64,000 bases of DNA from Cucumis sativus. Its lineage: Eukaryota > Streptophyta > Magnoliopsida > Cucurbitales > Cucurbitaceae. Positions 12,901-27,479 of the stretch are shown here, one piece after another (positions within the stretch are counted from its first letter, which is position 1; each line of letters opens with the position of its first letter). The notes beneath the pieces are model-generated. The model saw nothing but the letters and a program-made list of their open reading frames with translations, did not search any database and was not told the origin of the DNA. The translations under genes and the position numbers were made by a program. Location of the stretch: the NCBI RefSeq assembly GCF_000004075.3, contig NC_026656.2, positions 4,960,001-5,024,000 on the forward strand, read 5' to 3'.

Positions 12901-15395
12901 TAAGGATCAAAATAATCCAAAACCAATCACTTTAGCATATTCAAATTACTAATCACCTTTTGTTGTTTCTTCTTGCATTTTTTTTTTCTTTTTTTGTTTT
13001 GCAGCTGTTGTTATCATCTCAGCTTGTCTAGCAGCCATTCCAGCTGCATTGCGAGTTCATAATCTCAGGCATTGGCTTCACTTAGCTTTGGTGGTTTTAG
13101 TGAGTGCATGTCCTTGTGCCTTAATCCTCTCCACCCCGGTCGCCGCATTTTGTGCTCTTACGAAGGCAGCCATGGCCGGAGTTTTGATCAAAGGCGGCAA
13201 CCACCTTGAAGTTCTTGCAAAGATTAAGGTTATGGCCTTTGATAAAACTGGCACGATCACTAGAGGTGAATTTGTTGTAACACATTTTCAAGCTCTAAGA
13301 GATGATATTAACTTCCACACCTTGCTCCAATGGTAATTATTATTCCGCTAAAACTTTTTCCTCTATATATTTTCTAATAATGTTTGTGTGATAATCATAA
13401 CTTTCAATTTCCTCTCTTTAATTTTCCAAAAAAATTCATTTTATTTAAATCAGCAGTAAGATTATTTTGAATTGCAATCAAGGACTAAGATTATTTTGAA
13501 TTGCAATCAAGAACACATTGAAGAACACATTGCTGTATGTTGGTTTTTGAAAATTAAGCTTATAAACACATTTTCACAATTATGATTTTTTTTTTTAATT
13601 TTCCAAAGCATTTATTAATTAGCAGAAAGTTGATATATATATATACTTACTGTCTAGAGAAAACACTTATAGATGGTAGTGAATGTTTATAAACATAGTT
13701 TTCATAAATAAAAAACCAAATGATTATCAAGGAACCTAAGAGGTTTTGAAAAAGTAGTTTTTAAAGCTTTGACTAGAAATGAGAGGAAACAAAGCTAATG
13801 AAAGTGTTATGAATATTGAACTCTATAAATTAGGGTTTCAAGCATTGAGAGCAAATCAAGCCATCCAATGGCAACTGCCCTTGTCAACTACGGAAAGCTG
13901 CATTCTATCGATCTTAAGCCGGAAAACGTAGAGGAATTTGAAAATTTTCTAGGAGAAGGTGTTCGTGGGAAGATAGATGGTAATGATATTTACATTGGAA
14001 GCAAAAAAATTGCTGCCAGAGCTGGCTACGACATACCAGGTTTACGATTAAACAAATTTGATTTATCTAAACATGTGTATATACTCAAACATTTTAAGAT
14101 GTTTAGGATCTTAACTTTTCGATCTAAATAATTTAGTTTCTTCAAAATTGAACAACTTTGACGATGAAACGAGACAAGAGCAAACCCTTGGATATGTATT
14201 TTGTGGGGGGATGATGATTGGATCTTTCGGTTTATTGGATTCGTGTCGTTCCGGAGTTAAAGAGGCAATCGAGGAGATCAAAAGTTTTGGAATTAAAACT
14301 GCTATGCTCACAGGAGATTGTAGGGCAGCTGCCATGCATGTCCAAGAACAGGTTTTACGTACTTCATATGAACTTCTATATAAAATGACCTATTTGTTTT
14401 AGTTCATATATGAAACTTGGATGTTTACATAGAGATCGATGTGTTGTTTGTAGCTCGGGAATACGCTTGACGTAATCCATTCAGAACTTCTACCAAAGGA
14501 GAAGGCAAATATCATAAAAGAATTTAAAAATAATGATGGAGCAATTGCCATGGTTGGAGATGGCTTAAATGATACCCCAGCATTAGCTACCGCTGATATT
14601 GGCATGTCAATGGGTATTTCAGGTTCAGCATTGGCCACTGAAACTGGGAATGTGATTTTAATGTCAAATGACATGAGAAAGATTCCAAAAGCCATCAAAC
14701 TAGCAAAGACATTCCACACAAAAGTAGTTCAAAATGTCATTTTGTCAATCGGTACAAAGACTGCCATCCTAGGCTTGGCATTTGCTGGACATCCCCTCAT
14801 TTGGGCAGCCGTTCTTGCTGATGTCGGTACTTGTCTATTGGTCATCTTGAACAGCATGCTCCTTTTGAGAGGAATGGATCACAAACATGGAAAGAAAAAA
14901 TGTTGCAAATCTTCCAAACCATGCTTAACGAAACATGGACAACTGTGCGATGGTGCTAGATCTTCTCATCATCACAGCCATCATCATGATCATGATCATG
15001 ATCATGATCACCATAATCATCGATGCCATGTCGTCGATGATCAATCAGCTAGTCAAGAGAATAATCATGTCCATAAGCATTGTTGTTGTGAGGAAAAGGA
15101 TCACAAGATGCAACTTTCACAAGATCACAATAAAGAAACATGTGGAGTACTGAACCAAGAGAAGAATAATCATGAATGTGGAGAGCATGAGTGTGAGGAA
15201 ACTAATGTGCATCATAAAAAAGAAGATAAATTTCATCATAACTATTCAAATCAATGTGAGAAAACCCCACTTGAGAGAGAGATTAGGGGAAATTCTTCAA
15301 AGAGAGTGGGTAAATCAGATTGTAATTGCCACTCACATCATGTTACAATTGACATTCATGAAAGTAATGAGTGTGAGAGAGTAGATCATAATTAG
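9995..15395 (+). CDS. HMA: Zn/Cd-transporting P1B-2 ATPase (HMA2/HMA3/HMA4 clade)
   Basis: Nine coding exons: 9995-10220, 10467-10724, 10930-11027, 11166-11421, 12107-12244, 13005-13332, 13834-14039, 14137-14351 and 14454-15395. All have GT/AG borders and compatible phases, giving 888 aa. It should pump Zn2+/Cd2+ across a membrane at the cost of ATP. Visible motifs: N-terminal metal site GICCSSE (CCxxE, 31-35); actuator SGE (257-259); membrane metal site CPC (361-363); phosphorylation site DKTGT (Asp405); HP of the N-domain (445-446); TGDCRAAA (562-569); GDGLND (610-615); and the P1B-2 signature N-x7-K with a later DVG near the last helices. The tail from about residue 695 is rich in His and Cys ([27 protein letters not shown]), as in metal-binding HMA tails, but is short compared with Arabidopsis HMA4. 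The actuator has SGE where HMA4 has TGE, and TGDC where it has TGDN. Vacuolar or plasma-membrane location cannot be decided from sequence. Confidence 0.95.
14984..15010 (+). repeat. In-frame (CATGAT)n microsatellite in the HMA tail
   Basis: About four copies of CATGAT encode alternating His-Asp within the metal-binding tail. Because the unit is six bases, length changes stay in frame and alter the number of His residues. Confidence 0.75.
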
Positions 15396-16793
15396 CGAAG
15401 TCTCTTAATTATGAGGAACTAATGGTTGGTATGGAGTTTAAAGGGAAAGAGATAATACAAATGTATGAAGAAATGCAAAAAAGGCCATTGGAATTGATAT
15501 ATATGTACACTTCTTTTTTACTTTCCCTTTAAGCTCCAGAGTCTAGACAAAGGCTAGTTATTCACAAATAATGTTTTTTCTGTACCATTTTTACCCTTGT
15601 AAATGTTATTCCATGAATATAAATATTAAATATCTAAAATTTAAATCTCTTACCCATGATTAATATCTTGAGGTGTTTGGAAGTTAAAAGTATTTGTCTT
15701 CAAATTAATAATTTGTATATTTGAAACTAAAATTAAATATATAATAATTAATGTAAGAGATCAATTAAATTTACCATTAATTTATTGTTACACTAAATAA
15801 TTATTTAATAAATAAAATAGAAATTACTTAGTATATAAGGAGAGTGGTTGTAAATGAAAAAATTGTTAAAATATATATCACTAATAGACACTAATAAAAA
15901 TCTATTCGGGTATAAATGTAAGAATTTGTTAGATCCAATATTTTGGTTAATTTCAGTATATCTTAAAATGTTTCTTAAATTAATCATTAAAAATAGTTAA
16001 ACTAATATGTATTAATTAGAATATTGATAATTAACAACAAAAATTTATATTACATCACTATTAAGAAAAATACCACCGCACAAAATACATGTTAAAAGTG
16101 GTTGGAGTGTGCATCAATCCATTAATTTAAAGTGTAATACTACTTCAAGTGTGTGCGCTCATAGATAGTACTTAGTAGGTAGTCAATACAATTTAAAGCT
16201 ATTTTAGTTTTTGTGCACACATCTTATGGTGGAAGAAACTTTGGGTATCTGCCTACGCAATATATGTGAGTTGCAACAAACCCACATTTTAGTTTTCCCT
16301 ACAATTTGTAAGAAATTCTACACTCTTTAGTTTCTCCTACACTTTCCAAACACTCCGCCCTTTTCTTTTCCCTTTATTTTTGCCTCTTTCTAAAAACACT
16401 CCCACTATTCTCTCTATATTTTCTTCTACTATCATGCTCCATCATACCCCAATATGAAGAGAGCATCATATCCTTCCATTGCACACAGCCTGCTTGCCCA
16501 CCATTATCACAAACCGCTCCTCTGCCAATTGCACGCACCTACTCGCACATCGCCACCGGATCCAAATTAGCTGTTGTTATCTCTTTATTAGCTGTTATTA
16601 TCTCTTTATGTTGCACGTCTACCTATTCGCTGCCGGTTTAGTGATTTTAACTCTTTATCCAAGGTATTGTTTCAATCCTCACTGTAACTTTCTTTAGTAT
16701 TTGTTCATATATAATATGCTGATGAACCCCTAAATCAACTTCCTTTTTTATATTTAGGAGATAAAGAAGGTAAATGGTTTGCTTTTAGATTTT
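15396..16793. other. HMA 3' flank and gene-free DNA
   Basis: The HMA 3'UTR probably ends near 15600-15640 (ATTCCATGAATATAAAT). From 15650 to 16300 the DNA is AT-rich with no recognised feature. From 16310 to 16680 it becomes C-rich (TCATACCCC, CCATTATCACAAACCGCTCC), like a leader or transposon-borne leader, with a 72-codon open frame at 16479-16697 that I do not recognise. Confidence 0.5.
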
Positions 16794-17160
16794 CACTACA
16801 AAAAATGAGAGTTTTTCGACGTAGAAAAAATCGTTGGAAAACATGACGTCGTCAGAAGTCGATGTTTTCCGACGCATCTTGGTGCACGTCGGGGGAATGC
16901 ATTCCCCTCGACGCAGACACATGAACGTCAAAATTGGCTGGAATTGTTTAGTGTTCCTTCGACGTGGTGTCAGGTATGTCAGGAAATGGACCATATTTCC
17001 GACGTAAAAAGTGTAGCGTCGGAAGAGGTTTTGCCTTCATCTGACGTTGTGTCTGAAGAGGTTTTGACAAAACAAGTCCCTCGTGTTACACTGTTTGTAA
17101 ACAAGAGGGACATAATCGACGAAAATGTTCCAAACGAGGTGGAAACGAGACATAGTTAAT
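16794..17160 (+). mobile_element. CACTA (En/Spm-type) left terminus with subterminal repeats
   Basis: The block starts CACTACAAAAAATGAGAG at 16794, a typical CACTA inverted terminus. Many copies of CGACG/CGTCG in both orientations follow (16818-17120), as in subterminal transposase-binding repeats. No matching right end with the same 3-bp flank was found nearby, so this is either a solo end or the start of a rearranged element that includes the pieces to its right. Confidence 0.65.
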
Positions 17161-17596
17161 GTAGAAATACGAGGATTAACTGTAATATTTTTATATTTCA
17201 CTTCAATATAACCTCGATTCAATATAACCTCGATGTAATTTTTATTCTTATTTGAATGACTATATATGCACAAAATTAATTTTATTCTTAATTTCTAATG
17301 GTTTGTCCCCTTGGAGTTTTAAATATGATTATTTACTGTAGTATCTAACTATTGATTTTATTTCAACGACGTTAGGTGGACGATGACATAAGTACATGAC
17401 CGTATGATCATTCAATTCTACACCTCTGAAGTAGCCATTGATCACAGGCCGTATGGGAGGATGAGCACGTTGATGCTATACACGATAGGCGTTGAGAGGC
17501 GGTTCTTTGATGACAAGAAGATCCAAATCAACGTGTTTTTGACTATTTACGTGCATCTAGTTTCTATGAAGTTGCACGTATTAAATTTTTGCACTT

Positions 17597-18125
17597 GATT
17601 GGCACCTCATCATCACATTAGTAGAGCGATAGCATCAAGAGACACACACCTTCCATATGTTGCATGGAGAGTGTACAATCACCTTACAAGACGTAGCTAT
17701 CCAGTTCAAGCTTTCCATTACCAGACGAGCACTTACTGGATCACTTAACTATGATTGGGCCAGTTGTGTTACGATCTGCTAGGAGTAAAGACAAACGATA
17801 ATATTCTTAAGGGCGATCGTCTTAGCTTGCCATGGTTGGCACATCAGTTTGACGATTTTGTCCATCATTTTTACAATGCTATTGAAAACCAAATACTGCA
17901 GTATACTCGTGCTTATATCCTCACACTTATCGGTGGATTGGTATTTCCTGATAAATCCAATAGTCGGATGCACTTGATGTACCTCCCTCTACGGGAAGAT
18001 CTTAACATAACTGAGACATATAGTTGGAGAGCTAGATGTCTTGCATGGTTGTATAGACAATTGTGCAACGCAATGGTTATTGATGGGAAGAACATTGTAA
18101 GCTCTCTTCTATTGCTAAAAAATTG
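17597..18125 (+). pseudogene. Plant mobile domain (PMD / MAIN-like) fragment, broken
   Basis: Reading from 17597 gives DWHLIITLVER, a stop (TAG), then HQETHTFHMLHGECTITLQD and, further on, ALTGSLNYDW. After a frameshift near 17752-17758 it continues CYDLLGV, LKGDRLSLPWLAHQF, YARAYILTLIGGLVFPDKS-type sequence (here TRAYILTLIGGLVFPDKS), HLMYLPL and YSWRARCLAWLYRQLC. This is the plant mobile domain found in transposons and MAIN-like proteins. One internal stop, at least one frameshift and loss of both ends make it non-functional. The sequence between 17160 and 17596 was not recognised. Confidence 0.75.
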
Positions 18126-18228
18126 AATTTATTTACAGAAAATAAATAAAACAAAAATAAAAGTTAATAATTAAGAATTGATTAAATAATAATGTAAAAT
18201 TAGAAAAAAGAAAAGAAAAAATTGACAG

Positions 18229-20835
<2,607 letters not shown>

Positions 20836-21069
20836 ACATATATTATATATAATAATGTAACTAAAATCTTCTTAATTAGAACCGAATTAAAGTATTTTCC
20901 TTTTATTTATATATATTTTTAGAATATAATTACCATCTTTATCCTATGGTTAGACGTTGTTATAAGTCTTTAATTAATTCATAGCATGAGATACAAGTTT
21001 AATTATGTGTTTTTTAATTTAGCAGGAAACAAAACCAAAAAACCTCAAATAAAAAGCATTGCTACTAGG

Positions 21070-21780
21070 ATGAGAGGTTGGAGTTTGGCCCTTTAGTCTA
21101 GCAATGCTCTATAATTTAGAGAAATAGTGACAAAGTCATAATCTTTTACAAGAGTTGTGTGCCTGTTTTACCATAAACCAATCAACATGTTAATATCTTC
21201 CCAAATATTCATATTACTTCTTTTGGCTTCTCTGAAAATTTCGTTGTTTCTTTCCATTGAGATCATCCAAAGGAGGGTTGCTTCTGTGTTAAATCTAAAT
21301 GACATCTTTCCTTTTCTCAAAGTCCTTTTGAAATTCGACACTCCATAAAAGGATGATCTATATCTTCATTGTCGGAATAGCAGAGAGCACAACGGTTTGG
21401 TTTAAGCATGAGTTTGGGAGTTTCTTCTTAATGACATCCAAAGTATTTATTTTTTCATGGATGGCTGGTCCAATGAAAGACTTACATTTTTTGGGCACAA
21501 CAGACTTGCAAAGATTCTTGAATATTATTTGATTGTCAACCTGCAAACCATAGCTCTGTGTGAGACTTGTACCTAAAGTAAGAAGGCTAAAATGTGACTA
21601 AGAATTTGAAGGAGGCATTTTCAATAGAACTGGGCGATAAGAAGCTGGTGTTAAGATAGTTTGCAAGAAAATAAGGTGATGCAATAGGACTTTTGGTGTT
21701 AAGTGTCGTTAGGGGCTTGAAGTTCTTCTCGAGAATAAAGAGAAGACATAAATGTGAAAATATCTCGATTTCTTTAAAAT
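21070..21780 (-). mobile_element. LINE 3' fragment (RT-associated zinc-binding region)
   Basis: The minus strand reads KNLCKSVVPKKCKSFIGP, HEKINTLDVIKKKLPNSCLN and, past frameshifts, LWMISMERNNEIF and NIWEDINMLIGLW. These are the conserved phrases of the zinc-binding domain and tail that follow the reverse transcriptase in plant L1-type LINEs. Stops and frameshifts are frequent. It is a separate copy from the one at 21884-24030, which carries its own version of the same domain. Confidence 0.7.
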
Positions 21781-21883
21781 AAAGTGGTAGTGCAATTATA
21801 TCCTCAAACTTTCAAATCTATCCTTAATTGTATAAATTATTGTAGTAGAAGTTAGATAGTTCAATTTTATAATAACAAGTCCA

Positions 21884-24030
21884 TTTTTTTTTTTTTTTGG
21901 AAATGATACTTTTGGGTTCGTAGATGCACTCGGACATCTTCACTAAGTGGACACCCCCTTAGCACCCTTATTATTCCCACAAAGACAAATCAGTACAGGA
22001 AGTGAGAGAGTACAAGGGCTAGAGAATAGCCCTGAAATTCTACAAAAGCGTTAATATTTAGAGCAATGGTGCTAGCGAGATTAGATCTACTAGTCCATAA
22101 GCCTGAGAGGTTTTTGACATCTTCCCAAATCTCTCGAGAGATTGAATCTACTAGTCCATAAGCCTGAGAGGTTTTTGACATCTTCCCAAATCTCTCGAGT
22201 AGTTATGTTTCTGTTTTGGAAAATCTTGTTGTTCCTCTCCAACCATATGATCCATAATGCAACAACATTCAAGTTGAAAGCGATGATGCCTTTTTTGCTT
22301 TTGTGATAAGCGTTGCATATATTTTGATTCAATGTTGATGCGTTTGTGGAAAGGTTGTGTCAGTTGGTCGAAATTTTTACTTTGTCCCAGATCTCCTTCG
22401 CAACATCACACTGAATGAAATTGTGATTTGTCTTCGGAATTCTTTTTACATAGGTAGCACTAGTTTGGACTTGGGCAGTAATTTGGTAGTCTTCTTTGGA
22501 TCTTCTCAACAGTGTTGATACAATTATGCATAATTGTTCATAAGAAAAACTTACACTTCTTTGGAACTCCAGACTTCCACATATATTTTAAGGTTCTTGG
22601 GTTGATGTTGTTTTCGTCTTTCTCATCCATATTATGGATAACTTTTTTTATGGAAGCAATCGTGAACTGCCCATCTTTGTTTAGCTTCCATTTTGGCATA
22701 TTTGTGCCTTGAGATGGGTTTAAAGAAGGAAGCATGAGTTTCAAATCAGACCACTATTGTGTTTTAATACTCCTTAGAGGTCTTCTAGGATGAAAGTCCC
22801 AATCTTGAAGCTGGCTATTCCACATATCTTTCACACTACCATTTTGAAGATTTGAGAGAGCAAATAGGCGTGGCTTGTAAAGGGAGAGCAGTGATTTTTC
22901 ATTCCATGAACCATACCAGAAAGAAATTTTTTCCCCATTGTTGAGCTGTCATTTAACATTTGCCGGAAACCAGTCAATTCCTTTAATAAACGATCTCCAT
23001 GACGCCCTTAAACTGCTGAATTTTTCTTTTGTAGGGAAGCCACTATTTGAATCCTTTGTGTATTTGGCAGAAATTAGTTTTTTCCAAAGAGGTTGATTTT
23101 GGGTGATTAAACGCCAAAGCCATTTGCTTAGCAAAACAAAGTTTGTGTCGGTAATTTTATTGATACGCAGTCCTCCTTTGTCTTTGGGAGATATAACTTT
23201 AGCCCATTTTATGAGGTGTGAATTGTTATCTTCTTTGGAATTTTCCACAAGAAATTTCTCTAGATTTTCTCAATGTTTTTGCACATTCCATTGGGAGCCT
23301 TGAAGATAGATAGCTGATATGTGGGAAGACTTTCAAGGGAAGCATTGATGAGGGTCATTTTGCCACATTTGGAGATATAAGAATATTTCCAGTTGCTACG
23401 TTTTTTATCGATTTTTCCAGTAACATTGTCCCAGACATGTATAGATGTTGGCTTACCTCCCAAGGGAACCCCCAAGTAATTTATAGGCATATGTTAAACT
23501 TTGATGCTCCAGTGGATAGCAACCATTTCGGCTCTGTTTAGATCATTGATAGGGGATATAGTGGATTTATTCATATTGATGTTGAGACCAGTAGCAGCTT
23601 CAAAGGCGTGTAGGACATATCTGAGGTTAGAAAGATATTTATCGTTGTCTTCAATAAAGAATAATATGTCGTCTGCAACAAGTAAGTGAGTAAGATTGAA
23701 ATTCTCTCCGAGATTTTGACCCCTTTGATTTTGTTTTGTTTCTCCATATTTGTAAGGAGTCTGCTGAGATAATCCATGGCTAGTACAAATATGAAAGGTC
23801 AGATCGCGTCGCCTCGTCTGAGACCTCTGCTGGGAACAATTTTTCCTCTTGGTCTCCCATTGATGAGGATGGAATACTGAACGTTGGAGATACACGCTTT
23901 TACCCATTTTCTCCATGTTGCAGGGTAGTTTTTCTTTATAAGCATGAAATCGATGAATCTCCAACTTATTTTGTCAAAAGCTTTCTCCACATTGAGCTTA
24001 ATAATGAATCCTTTACTCTTTTTACTCCTC
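21884..24030 (-). mobile_element. 5'-truncated L1-type LINE (reverse transcriptase), dead
   Basis: On the minus strand the order is reverse transcriptase start (GFIIKLNVEKAFDKISW, INGRPRGKIVPSRGLRRGD), active-site block LLVADDILFF, YLGVPLGGKP, SKCGKMTLINASLESLPTY, KVISPKDKGGLRI, then the zinc-binding tail (WKSGVPKKCKFFL, LWIIWLERNNKIFQNR). The 3' end is a poly(A) tail seen as a T run at about 21884-21898. Flanking CAAGTCCA at 21876-21883 and 24031-24038 looks like the target-site duplication. The endonuclease and ORF1 are missing, and frameshifts and stops break the frame. The active site has VADD where Y/F-ADD is usual. Confidence 0.85.
22087..22196. repeat. 61-bp tandem duplication inside the LINE
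   Basis: The segment starting CTACTAGTCCATAAGCCTGA at 22087 recurs at 22148, with a 61-bp offset and near identity up to CAAATCTCTCGAG. It duplicates the REIWEDVKNLSGLW part of the LINE tail and shifts the frame, since 61 is not a multiple of three. Confidence 0.85.
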
Positions 24031-24494
24031 CAAGTCCAATTTTGAGAATTACTTTGACATTGAGGGTCCAATTTTAACACTTGTAGAAGTTTAAGGATCC
24101 AAAATTTACCATTGAGAGTTTGAGAGTGTAGTTACAACTGACCATCCTTTTTGCAATTTTTTAAAAGAAATAAATTTTAGCTTTTATTATGACAATTTGT
24201 TATATCTCACCTTAATTGGCCACACTCTGGTAACATGAAGATCCAGATATTTTCTTGATTAACACTTATTAAGATTGAAATTAAACATTACATGGCAAAG
24301 ATAAGATACTCTCATAAAAAGAACTTTCACTAAAAGCACAAGCACAACAACAAAACAAAACACATGCCGTTTAAAGTAGATAACGATAACATGCAGACAA
24401 TTCTAAAAATACTGTTACAAAAATCAATTGCCCATACCCCGTGCATTTACAATGCACACATTTTGATTTTCACGATTACACAATATTGTGTTAA

Positions 24495-25554
24495 TTAGCA
24501 AGGATGGCTGCATTGGCACAAAGAAACTCCAACGTTTGTGTCACAAAACCCCTCTCCTCCTTTGTACTGCTGCCCACATTTAGCATTACAACAATCGCTC
24601 TTGCATTGTGCAGTGCACAACCCTAGTCCGGAGATGCAGTTTAGTGGTGGCTTCGGCATCGGCGTCGACCTGTCACAACTGTAAAGGCAATTACACAACG
24701 ATATGCTGCTACCGATTTGATCACAGCTACCCTGAGGGTTCTCGTTAGGGCTATGCTGAGCTTTGCACCTTGCATCGCAGTTGGTTCCACATGGTCCTAA
24801 CCCTTCGGTGCATATGTCCTTATTTCCCACCACTGGAGTCATTGAGCCTGTTGTCCATCACCATGAAATTTATAAGATTATGAAATTAAAAATGAATTAA
24901 ACAATTTTATTTTATTGTCTCTCTTTTTATTTCATAAATCTAAATTATTAACAATATTTGATTAGTAATCTGTAAAATCAAATTTATAATTCATAAACAA
25001 TTCAAACATCGCTATCACAATCCATCGAAATGGGTTATAAAAATAGATTATATGTGAATTATTTTTGAAATAAAAATGAACCCACCTCTTAAAATTAAGA
25101 AAAATCCCACAGCAGATTTTTTTTTTGAAAGAAAGGTTCAAGTGTTGCGAGTAATGATAACAATACACATATAACTCAAGAAAATAAAAACAAGGGAAGA
25201 GATCATGTTAATCTGAGAATATTTTCTTAATAACCAAGTCTAGGATTTGTATCCGGTCGAACCTTTGATACTCACTTTTATAATTGTTGAACTCAAGAAA
25301 AAAAAAATATTGTTTTTTAACAAAATTCTAGAGGTAGAGAAATGAAATCGAGAAAAATAAGATTTGTCAGGAGGCCAATTTAAACATAATTAAATGAATA
25401 AGTTGATGAAGAACACCTATTTCTTTTTTTTCTTCTCAAAACCAAAGATTCCATCTAAAATTTGTTGAAATGAAAAAGAAATTAATCCATGACACTTACT
25501 TGTTTCTATAAAAAGAAGAGATAGAAGGCAAAAAGGTAGAAAAATCTTGGACAT
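24495..25554 (-). CDS. Secreted two-domain defensin-like (cysteine-rich) protein
   Basis: Two exons on the minus strand: exon 1, 25554-25500, is the signal peptide (MSKIFLPFCLLSLLFIET). A 652-bp intron with GTAAGT donor and CAG acceptor follows, and exon 2 is 24847-24495, giving 135 aa in frame. The mature part has two similar modules. Module 1 is C-x6-C-x3-C-x3-C-x13-C-x9-C-x-C-x3-C. Module 2 has the same start (C-x6-C-x3-C-x3-C) plus an added C and C-x3-C, and ends C-x-C-x3-C; in total 8 + 10 cysteines. One signal exon, one cysteine-rich exon and the C-x-C near the end fit the plant defensin-like (DEFL/LCR) family, some members of which have doubled modules. A role in defence or reproductive signalling is only inferred from the family. 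The frame is intact. Confidence 0.85.
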
Positions 25555-25638
25555 TTTAAATTCTGAAATGCAAAATGGCTAAGATTATAAATAAGAACAA
25601 AGTTTGAATGTTTTATTAGGGTTCGTGGAGAAGACTAG

Positions 25639-25646
25639 TATATATA
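25639..25646 (-). promoter_or_regulatory. TATA box of the defensin-like gene
   Basis: TATATATA on the minus strand, 85 bases upstream of the ATG at 25554. A start about 30 bases downstream would leave a leader of about 55 bases, typical for a small secreted-peptide gene. Confidence 0.5.
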
Positions 25647-25659
25647 GATAAAACAAGGT

Positions 25660-27475
25660 AACCATTTCTGGATGGTTGTAAATGCAAATTTAGTTACAAA
25701 AATATTGTCATTAAGAAAATTTTAATGATGAAAATTAATGACATGTTATTTGGAGGAGTTGATTGATTGTTATTTTTTTCAAAGTTAGAATTTCTTTAAT
25801 TGTATCTAATTATAGAAATTTATTTGATTGATTACTTTGTGGAAAGGTATTTCTTTAGAACAAAGTTGGAATGGATAATAAATGTGTTTAATTAAGAGAA
25901 AAATCAAAATAATAAAACTGAAAATTATTATCAAAATTTAACTGAAAAATCTTAAAAGTCTTCACTGATACATAATTCCATGATGGTTATAACTTTTTTT
26001 TCTTTTTAATCTAATTATGGAAATTTATTGATAATCATGCATAATTAATAATTAACAAAAAAAAAAATCTCATTAAATTCAAATATAGAATACTAAATAT
26101 ATATTTAATACAAATTTTAAATAAAGACAAATATGATAACTCTAAACGAAAAATATTAAAATTTCATAAATTAAGGAATAGAAAAGAGTCAAACTTTGCC
26201 AAAAAAAAAAGGAAATTGTTATGATTATTTTATTAAAATATATGTAATTCAAGTTGGGTTGGGTCAATCCAAATATCTTTTCACCAAACCACAGCTTAAC
26301 TCGACAAAAGTAGAAAATGTTTAACTCATCTAATTTACCAACAAAAACTATAACTCAACTAAGTCTTTATATTTTGGGTCGAGTAGTCCAAATGATAGAT
26401 TATTTGATCAGGTAGAATTTCCATAATAGTAAAATTTATAAAATGTAAGAGAATTTAGAAGGCAAAAAAAAAAAAAATAGAAATGTGACCTAATAAGACA
26501 AAAAAATCAACCCCATTTTCTTCAAATATTTTTCTTATCAACCCTACTTTTATACGTACTTGATCCACTGCATCAAATTCACATCCTTTACCACACCATG
26601 AATATTCTAAGTTAAGTTTGGTGCAACTTGCAAAGGTTGCCACTTCAAGTTCAAATCATCTCTCCTAACAAGAACAAGGGATCTTCTAACCTACTTTTTT
26701 TTGCTTCCATTTGTGCATGGATAATAAAAATTGCAAGGTGAGGTAAATATGTAAGTATATAGTCTCCCTCGATTTATCAAAAAACAAACAAATACAATAC
26801 TCCCTCTGGTTGAAGCATTAAAAGGTATTTTGGTATACACAACACCTATATCCACCAATTCTATATAACATTTTACTGGTAGTAAGAGTGAATAACAGTT
26901 TTAAAGATAGTAATTAATTGCTATATTTGCAACTTTTCCTACTACATAATATTTTACTTGAGCCCAAGATTTGAAAATGAAAATGAAATTTGAACTTCAC
27001 ATCTTAATTGACCACAAACATGTCTGAATTAGTTGTAAGTTAGATTCAAGTTGATACTTACCCTCTACCTTTACATGGGAGGTAAAAATATGATCTCTAA
27101 CCATGCATATACTCTAGCTTTATTCCATCGACCATTACACCTGGATTAAAAAAAAAACAAAACTATGCAATATTAGTTATTATTTTTCTTAAGAACAAAC
27201 TAAAAATTAAAAGAAGGATTAATAAGTGTACCTAAATATTTTAGTGAAGGATAAACTGTGCAACGTTGTTAATTAATCATCTCCAACACCCCTATAGGGT
27301 TAACTAAATTCCTCCTTTTATACCTTGGTAAACCATGCACATATCCTCATGTGTTTCATACGGTTCTTGAACATATATATATATTGAAGGCTCTCGAAAC
27401 ACAATGAAAAAAGAACCAACAAATTGAAACTATATATATGTATCCCTCCTCCGGCGACTACCCAATCGACCATCA
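25660..27475. other. Gene-free AT-rich DNA
   Basis: Nothing recognised. Contains poly(A)/poly(T) runs (26050-26070, 26465-26477). Open frames here are short and unlike any known family. The part adjoining 27480 lies downstream of the MIR169 hairpin on its strand. Confidence 0.55.
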
Positions 27476-27479
27476 TAGT

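Larger units (their letters stand above)
21782..24150. mobile_element. Foldback element split by a LINE insertion
   Basis: The left arm, about 21782-21883, has GTGCAATTATATCCTCAAAC. The right arm, about 24031-24150, has GAGTTTGAGAGTGTAGTTAC. They are imperfect inverted repeats of each other and lie immediately outside the LINE. The foldback element was therefore present first. Confidence 0.5.

Noticed and set aside
14399..14719. Minus-strand frames across HMA exons
   Set aside because: These are shadows of the conserved plus-strand coding sequence, which has family motifs and matching splice phases.
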